From: Flammeovirgaceae bacterium UBA1842
GTDB lineage: Bacteria; Bacteroidota; Bacteroidia; Cytophagales; Cyclobacteriaceae
Length of the DNA: 64,000 nt
NCBI GenBank assembly: GCA_002338655.1
Contig: DDIU01000015.1
Coordinates: forward strand, 186,001 to 250,000
Direction of reading: 5' to 3'
Both the position numbers and the translations under genes were made by a program. The notes beneath the pieces were generated by a model, which saw only the letters and a program-made list of their open reading frames with translations, had not been told where the DNA came from and made no database searches. Positions 59,901 through 64,000 of the stretch are shown in pieces; the first letter of the stretch is position 1; every line of letters starts with the position of its first letter.

Positions 59901-61311
59901 CTTCGGTGCCTACCAACGCAAGTATGGGTAAATAAACGATTAGAATTATGATCTCACCAAAGGCAGCTGATTTTCTGATTTTACTTGCCGAATGAAACAC
60001 ATGGTCATCCATTTCCGATTGGGTTAGCTTACGGCCAATTTTTTGCATTCCTAAATGGTGCATGGTAGCTTCTACAATGATCACTGTCCCATCCACTATC
60101 AATCCGAAATCTATAGCTCCAAGGCTCATCAGGTTGCCCGACACCCCAAACAAACTCATCATCCCAAATGCAAATAAAAGAGCCAATGGAATGACCGAGG
60201 ATACGATAAGGCCCGCCCTGAAATTTCCAAGAAAAAGGAGAAGCACGAAAATCACAATAAGTGCTCCTTCTGTCAGGTTTTTAGTTACGGTGCCTATGGC
60301 ATTGTTTACCAACTTAGACCTATCTAGAAATGGCTCTATAACCACCCCTTCGGGCAAAGTTTTGCTTATCTCCTCAATCCTTGCTTTTACATTCTTAATT
60401 ACCTCTGCTGAGTTCTCCCCTTTCAGCATCATCACGATGGCGCTTACCACTTCCCCTTCACCATTTCTGGTAGTAGCCCCATATCTTACTGAATTGCCAA
60501 TACGCACATTTGCCACATCACGGATAAGCACAGGGATGCCATTTTCATCATTTTTGATTACTATCTTTTGGATATCTTCAATGGAGCTCACCATTCCCTC
60601 ACTTCGGATAAAATAGGCGTTCGGCCCCTTTTCGATATAGGCTCCACCTGTATTTTCGTTATTGCTTTCAAGGGCTACAAATATTTCAGAAATGGAAATA
60701 TTCATGGCATTGAGCCTATCGGGCTTTATAGCTACTTCATATTGTTTTAAGAGGCCACCAAAGCTACTTACATCGGCCACACCCGGTGTCCCAAGTAACT
60801 GCCTCCTTACTATCCAATCTTGGATAGTCCGAAGCTCACGGGCGGAATATTGATCCTCAAACCCGGGCTCTGTATGAATTACATATTGATAAATTTCCCC
60901 TAGGCCTGTAGTTACCGGTGCCATACCGGGCTTTCCCGCACCATCAGGGATTTGTGCCTCCGCTTCTGCAAGACGTTCATTAACCTGTTGGCGTGCCCAG
61001 TACACATCTATGTTTTCATGAAATACTATGGTGACTACCGAAAGACCAAATCTCGAAAAAGACCTAATTTCTTCGATATTGGGTATCGTGGCCATGGTTA
61101 TTTCAACAGGAAACGTAATGAGCCGCTCTACTTCTTCAGCTGCCAATGAAGGCGAAGTAGTAATCACTTGCACTTGATTATTGGTGATGTCTGGTACAGC
61201 ATCAATGGGTAGTTGGGTCAATGAATAACCTCCCCATATCATCAATGCAAATGTAAATAGACCAATAATCAGCTTGTTTTTTACTGAAAATTGAATGATA
61301 CTTTTTAACAT
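56944..61311 (-). CDS. cusA: CusA/CzcA-like RND permease fused to a TolC-type outer-membrane channel
   Basis: 1,455 residues. Residues 1-~1035 are a full heavy-metal RND permease: NKLIIGLFTFALMIWGGYSL, the AVPDITNNQVQVIT loop, the proton-relay helix LGAIDFGLIVDGTVIIVEAT, and the second-half helices with FNRLKKEGVTDIFKRIYQG. After the last permease helix comes a further hydrophobic segment that reads as a signal peptide (VVMAIIVALALPSFSANAQ), then ~410 residues of TolC-like coiled-coil OEP repeats (SLEEVIQSALENNPNLKVAD, LRYQSGESNLLEKATADSRV, GFEGGEIDYVEYTQGLNRAL). The chain could be cut at ANAQ to release the channel. Bacteroidota CzcA/CusA homologues with this fusion are known. Confidence 0.9.
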   Translation of the reverse strand: MLKSIIQFSVKNKLIIGLFTFALMIWGGYSLTQLPIDAVPDITNNQVQVITTSPSLAAEEVERLITFPVEITMATIPNIEEIRSFSRFGLSVVTIVFHENIDVYWARQQVNERLAEAEAQIPDGAGKPGMAPVTTGLGEIYQYVIHTEPGFEDQYSARELRTIQDWIVRRQLLGTPGVADVSSFGGLLKQYEVAIKPDRLNAMNISISEIFVALESNNENTGGAYIEKGPNAYFIRSEGMVSSIEDIQKIVIKNDENGIPVLIRDVANVRIGNSVRYGATTRNGEGEVVSAIVMMLKGENSAEVIKNVKARIEEISKTLPEGVVIEPFLDRSKLVNNAIGTVTKNLTEGALIVIFVLLLFLGNFRAGLIVSSVIPLALLFAFGMMSLFGVSGNLMSLGAIDFGLIVDGTVIIVEATMHHLGMQKIGRKLTQSEMDDHVFHSASKIRKSAAFGEIIILIVYLPILALVGTEGKMFRPMAQTVSFAILGAFILSVTYIPMMSALFLNKNISTKKNISDKIMSFFHWLYDPVIRWAMHKRLTILSIAFILFLSALWVFSKMGGEFIPTLEEGDFAVETRVMTGSSLMTTVEATTKAEKILLAQFPEVEQVVSKIGAGEIPTDPMPIEAADLMIILKNKKDWVSASTREELANKMSEALEEIPGVAFGFQQPIQMRFNELMTGVRQDVAIKIYGDDLDLLSTYANQIGGLVNQVEGAVDLYIEEVTGVPQIVISYKREQLAKYGLSVREVNRSIQTGFAGTSAGVVYEGEKKFDLVVRLDKSQRRNVEDVMKLFISRPDGHQIPLYQVADVRIKEGPYQIQRDNTRRRIIVAFNVRDRDVESIVEELRSKIETSMIFEPGYSVTYGGQFQNLVEARQRLLIAVPMALLLIFILLYFTFNSIKQGFLIFTAIPLSAIGGIYALWLRDMPFSISAGVGFIALFGVAVLNGIVLIAEFNRLKKEGVTDIFKRIYQGTAVRLRPVILTASVASLGFLPMALSQSSGAEVQKPLATVVIGGLITATLLTLLVLPILYYYFEKGVKVKKAVVMAIIVALALPSFSANAQKSVHQFHSLEEVIQSALENNPNLKVADLQTRQVEMRKGAAWDIQKTQFSWTHGQYNSIHDNDNQFNVSQQFAFPTVYINQSKLADTHIEQSHIKKAITQNELIYQVKTTYYQLWFEKHKKMLLNKQDSLFQRFAHAAALRYQSGESNLLEKATADSRVAEIKVMQQQNQSDIEIYRAQLQKLLNTADSIDIMADMLGKKTVENLFNKDNLENNPQLKWFQQQIDVVEREKAVEKAKLLPDITLGYFNQSFIGNGQDINGNPMVYTSGDRFDGFSVGLSIPLWAKPQVSRIKASDLKRQEKEAELLALQNELNGQYNGLVQQYKKYSTSLSYYESNALPQAELILKQAQKGFEGGEIDYVEYTQGLNRALSIQFNHLEILNQYNQAVIQLEFITGIK

Positions 61312-61388
61312 AAATTATTTTGTTTCTTTTTATAAATAATTACTGGCATCCGTGTAAAAATGGCGTTTAATTGAAATTTCACCTCACA

Positions 61389-61462
61389 CTACCCCTGAAT
61401 CCCCTTAAGGGGTAACCTAAATCCCCTAAAGTGGCACCCCTAAATCCCCTAAAGGGGACTTT
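61389..61462. repeat. Cluster of CCCCTAAAGGGG-type palindromic repeats
   Basis: Three near-palindromes (CCCCTTAAGGGG, CCCCTAAAGTGG and CCCCTAAAGGGG) occur within 75 bp, each preceded by a T/C-rich AATCC or AAATCC. Such short palindromes are common between genes in Cytophagales. The remainder of the 61312-61675 gap has no recognisable feature; no promoter box was assigned. Confidence 0.6.
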
Positions 61463-61675
61463 CCGGTACCCACAAACTCGCGGAGATGGGGTCTTTTGGT
61501 GGAAATACCGAAAACCTTAATCGCTTTCGATTAAACTTCATTTTTTTAATAGCTAATAAATTTTAGTCGGACAACAGTAATAAATAATGAGATAATCCCG
61601 CTGGCATTCAGGAATAGAATGCGGTGTTTGCAGTTTTCTTGAAGCTGATGCTGGATTAAATAAATGAGGTAGGTA

Positions 61676-62023
61676 TTACCCTTGAGGAGGTTGAAATATT
61701 CTATGAAGTAAGTTTAGCCCAATACCATCTCTATAGGCTGATGATTGCTCTACAAAAGGAATAGGAAATTCCATTTCATGGACATATAAAGTTTGAGCCA
61801 GGTGGCTGTGGCAACAATTACATCCGCATAGCGGTGAGCAAATATCAGTAAAGTGACCACAAGCTTGATCAGCTTGTATTTGTGAGTATTGTACATCTAG
61901 CCTTGTCTCAGCCTCATCTGCACAAGGCATCAAAGAAAGAAAAATTAGCAATAGGCTTAATACAACACTCGTTATTTTCACAGCATCAAATATAACTATT
62001 AAAATCATGCAATGATATTGCAC
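61676..62023 (-). CDS. DUF6660 family small Cys-rich protein
   Basis: 115 residues. A hydrophobic helix (VVLSLLLIFLSLMPC) is followed by a Cys/His-rich segment DICSPLCGCNCCHSHLAQ, the family hallmark, and a C-terminal tail (IPFVEQSSAYRDG). The start may be one of the inner Met codons (MILIVIFDAVKI). Members are small membrane or secreted proteins often near metal efflux genes, and the Cys cluster suggests metal binding. It lies between the CusA-TolC gene and the porin gene, in the same direction. Confidence 0.7.
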   Translation of the reverse strand: MQYHCMILIVIFDAVKITSVVLSLLLIFLSLMPCADEAETRLDVQYSQIQADQACGHFTDICSPLCGCNCCHSHLAQTLYVHEMEFPIPFVEQSSAYRDGIGLNLLHRIFQPPQG

Positions 62024-62046
62024 GCAGCGAGGAATGCATCAATCAT

Positions 62047-62157
62047 AAAACAAAACACCCCTTAGAGACCTAGCTCTAAGGGGTGAATCGTTGTCTATAG
62101 TTGGCTTTATGATACTAATGTAATGAGTCGATCCCAGATAATAAACAGTTATCTGGT
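62047..62157 (-). ncRNA. Conserved structured RNA-like element, copy 3
   Basis: On the minus strand it follows the porin gene stop by about 47 bp. The core TAGTATCATAAAGCCAACTA and ATAGACAACGA are kept. The terminal hairpin is CACCCCTTAGAG/CTCTAAGGGGTG, and the T-rich tail is GTTTTGTTTTATG. The inner stem is instead a strong CCAGATAA/TTATCTGG hairpin (62133-62155), so this copy differs from copies 1 and 2 on its 5' side. Confidence 0.6.
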
Positions 62158-62203
62158 GAGTGAACAAAACGGCCGACAAGCCGCATAATTGGGAGTCGAA
62201 AGA

Positions 62204-63433
62204 TTAGAAATAAGAAGCAATGCCCAATTGGATGCCTCCAATTTTGGCCGCAGGGTTTCCTAAAATATCTGTCTGCTGCATGTATCTGTAATTGAACATA
62301 ATAACTGTCTGGGCATTAGGCCTAAAACTTAGGGCAGGTACAATAGCCCACAAATGATCACCAATGGAATCCCCTGTTTCTTTAAAATTACCTACGTTCC
62401 AATCCACATACTCTAGTCGGCAGGCTATATTTATTATTGCCTTGTCAAATCCGAAAATATTGCGTCTAAGTATGGGTTGAACAATGTCAATAAATCCGCC
62501 TTGTTGTTTGTTCCCATATTGCTGGGTAAAAGATGAAGGGACATTCACCCAAACCCATGCCCATTCACCTACAAAGTAGGTATTGAGTGTTGGTAGGGTA
62601 GTATTAAAATCAATGGCAAAAACATCCAATCGCCTTTTCACATCTAGTATAATGCCATCATCCTGATAGGTATTGTAAACACCTCCCATATAGGAAATAC
62701 CAATCTCCCCGATCGAATTTTGTCTTAACGCCATCTTGGCCGTGACCAGCGGCTCACCATTATTACTTTCTTCAAATCGTTCCTTATTTGTTTTTGATGA
62801 AGGCAAGAATGTTTTATTCTCTGCGTTACTGATTATTGTATCATCAAAACCATTGGTAAGGTACACTTCATAGCCAAAGGCCCAGTTTTTCAAATATTGT
62901 TTCCCATACAAGCCAAAACCCACGTTGCTCCAAGTGGCGGAAAGCATTTGAGTAGCAGCAACAGGGCGATCAACAAATTCCCACTTTGGCCCATCATGAT
63001 TCTGGTTAAAAGCACCTATTGGGTTCATAATCACTCCGCCCCTCAGGTTGAGCATTGGATGAAAATTAAAATCGATGGCGGCAAATTCAATGGCTACTTC
63101 CTCCCCTCCTTCTTCAAACTCAATTTCCGATAAAAATTTAATTTTTCGGTGAATGGAAGAAGCTACAAAAAGCGTCATCCGTGGAATCCTGAAGGTATGA
63201 CCCTCGGTAATACCATCTTCCCCCATGTATTGATAATCTGCTTCCATATAACCTCCTAGGGAAACAGGCAGTTTCCCCATATTCAGAAAAGGGCGATTAT
63301 AAACCGCATCCATGTTCATTCCTTTGGCTAAAGTGGTATCAATTGCTGTTCGTTTGAATAAGGAACTATCCACTTGACCATATAAAACTAAAGTGAACAG
63401 TGATAAATAAATAGTGAGTATAGTCAGCTTCAT
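62204..63433 (-). CDS. Outer-membrane porin-like beta-barrel protein
   Basis: 409 residues. A signal peptide (LTIYLSLFTLVLYGQ) is followed by a barrel with SLGGYMEADYQYMGEDGITE, FRIPRMTLFVASSIHRKIKF, EFEEGGEEVAIEFAAIDFNF and FHPMLNLRGGVIMNPIGAFN, a layout seen in phosphate-selective/OprO-like porins of Bacteroidota; the last strand ends in QLGIASYF. The substrate is not known. It begins inside the Rieske gene stop (4 bp overlap) and is followed by the third structured element. Confidence 0.75.
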   Translation of the reverse strand: MKLTILTIYLSLFTLVLYGQVDSSLFKRTAIDTTLAKGMNMDAVYNRPFLNMGKLPVSLGGYMEADYQYMGEDGITEGHTFRIPRMTLFVASSIHRKIKFLSEIEFEEGGEEVAIEFAAIDFNFHPMLNLRGGVIMNPIGAFNQNHDGPKWEFVDRPVAATQMLSATWSNVGFGLYGKQYLKNWAFGYEVYLTNGFDDTIISNAENKTFLPSSKTNKERFEESNNGEPLVTAKMALRQNSIGEIGISYMGGVYNTYQDDGIILDVKRRLDVFAIDFNTTLPTLNTYFVGEWAWVWVNVPSSFTQQYGNKQQGGFIDIVQPILRRNIFGFDKAIINIACRLEYVDWNVGNFKETGDSIGDHLWAIVPALSFRPNAQTVIMFNYRYMQQTDILGNPAAKIGGIQLGIASYF

Positions 63434-63870
63434 GATAGGTTTATCTTTATTAAGTTTTGATTTACTTCAACAGGGAAAGTTCTTAATGATTCTTCTGCCG
63501 GGCCATTTTTAACAACACCCAAATTGGAAAATTCGCTACCATGTGCTGGGCACTGAAGCCGATCACCGAACACCTGAAGTTCAGTACCCTGATGGGTACA
63601 TCGCATCAGTAAGGCTTTAAATTCACCTTCCGAAATCCGATAAACACAAATAGGGTATTTCAGTTTTTCGTGGTAGGTGATTACGTAGTTCCGATACTTT
63701 ATTGGTTCTTTATGGCTTTCTATAAACTCGCTAATAGGAAACTCGAGAAAGGCTCCATTTAAAGTAGCGGCTATAAACTTGGTGCTCATGCAACTTTGAA
63801 GGAGCATAGGTGCTACCATCAATCCAAGGCATCCGGTACCACACACAGTTAAAAATTTCTTTCTTTCCAT
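63430..63870 (-). CDS. Rieske [2Fe-2S] lipoprotein
   Basis: 146 residues. The signal (TVCGTGCLGLMVAPMLLQSC) ends with a lipobox. The Rieske cluster ligands are in MRCTHQGTELQVFGD (C-x-H) and LQCPAHGSEFSNLG (C-x2-H), with the usual GPAEESLRTFPV tail. It should carry one electron in the periplasm. The neighbours are a porin (4 bp overlap) and a di-heme cytochrome gene upstream, so it probably belongs to a small redox or iron-linked envelope operon; the partner is not defined. Confidence 0.88.
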   Translation of the reverse strand: MERKKFLTVCGTGCLGLMVAPMLLQSCMSTKFIAATLNGAFLEFPISEFIESHKEPIKYRNYVITYHEKLKYPICVYRISEGEFKALLMRCTHQGTELQVFGDRLQCPAHGSEFSNLGVVKNGPAEESLRTFPVEVNQNLIKINLS

Positions 63871-63873
63871 GGT

Positions 63874-64000
63874 CTATAAGGATTCTAAAAATTTCAAAAT
63901 GGCCGCTTTATCTTCACTAGAAAGTGCAACAAAGTCATTCTTTATTTGTTCTGCTTCCCCCCCATGCATTACTATCGCTTCTTCTATACTTTTTGCCCTG
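63874..64000 (-). CDS. Di-heme oxidoreductase family protein, C-terminal fragment (5' part outside window)
   Basis: Only the last ~41 residues are visible, ending in TAG at 63874-63876. The sequence reads RAKSIEEAIVMHGGEAEQIK and NDFVALSSEDKAAILKFLES, which matches the C-terminus of the di-heme (formerly thiol oxidoreductase) family, with its EEAI-x-HGGEA motif and closing FL-SL. The family is a periplasmic two-heme cytochrome often found with imelysin-type iron genes. It ends three bases before the Rieske gene starts, so they are co-transcribed. Moderate confidence because of the short length. Confidence 0.65.
   Translation of the reverse strand, partial: RAKSIEEAIVMHGGEAEQIKNDFVALSSEDKAAILKFLESL

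Noticed and set aside
60062..60616. Plus-strand open frame of 184 codons
   Set aside because: It is antisense to the proton-relay region of the CusA-TolC fusion and has no recognisable domain.

Overview
The window comes from a member of the Bacteroidota, most likely the order Cytophagales. The evidence is the gene content: a TonB-dependent receptor with a carboxypeptidase-like N-terminal domain, a DUF5777 barrel, YfiR, a SerB-SerA fusion, an RND pump fused to TolC, SprB-type repeats, an ECF sigma factor paired with a membrane-spanning barrel protein, and LytS/LytTR regulation. Starts generally lack strong Shine-Dalgarno sequences, and candidate TAnnTTTG promoter boxes are present. No rRNA gene, complete tRNA gene or CRISPR array was found.

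Positions 1 to about 21,560 look like one end of an integrated mobile element. From the left edge to 13,442 almost everything is on the minus strand and concerns thiophilic metals (copper, silver, mercury): a CusA pump cut by the window edge, a HYC_CC_PP protein, two YceI proteins, a porin, two small MerT/MerC-like membrane proteins, HMA proteins, a Csp-like copper-storage protein, a thioredoxin-like protein, a CsoR-family regulator, a MerA-like flavoprotein, a GDCCVxC protein, a MerTP fusion and an ArsR regulator with two tandem operators. Positions 13,538 to 21,370 carry element housekeeping genes: a membrane protein ending in a classical C2H2 zinc finger, a Rep-like protein, an excisionase-like HTH protein, an RteC-like protein, a Crp regulator, a histidine kinase, an XRE regulator and a tyrosine integrase. 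The integrase abuts a tRNA-Met 3' half, the likely attachment site.

Positions 21,518 to 22,300 hold the most unusual structure. Five copies of a tRNA 3' end lie in a row, three in a tandem array with a 100 bp period. They carry 16 bp palindromes and flank a small GIY-YIG nuclease gene whose start codon follows directly on a terminator T-tract. This looks like a mobile GIY-YIG cassette with gene-less derivatives.

From 22,382 onward the content looks chromosomal. It starts with pgi, then an arsenic operon (arsR, DUF6428, arsN-like acetyltransferase, arsC-like phosphatase, acr3) with two identical ArsR palindromes, an AAC(6')-like acetyltransferase, the SerB-SerA fusion, a DEAD-box helicase, a HAMP-GAF-PAS sensor with YfiR, MsrB, L-2-hydroxyglutarate oxidase, a MoeB/ThiF-rhodanese protein, a CubicO-type serine hydrolase, YwbE, YheT, a TonB receptor, a TMEM175 channel and a deoxynucleoside kinase.

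An ECF sigma operon runs from 53,057 down to 48,872: sigma factor, a protein apparently spanning both membranes, YceI, DUF5777, and a SprB-repeat/cytochrome-like lipoprotein. A LytS/LytTR pair follows. The right end holds a second efflux system (CusB-like adaptor plus a CusA-TolC fusion), a DUF6660 protein, a porin, a Rieske lipoprotein and the end of a di-heme oxidoreductase. Three copies of one conserved structured element, each ending in a terminator-like hairpin, sit 3' of minus-strand genes at 49.7, 55.6 and 62.1 kb. They are a second candidate for an undescribed element.
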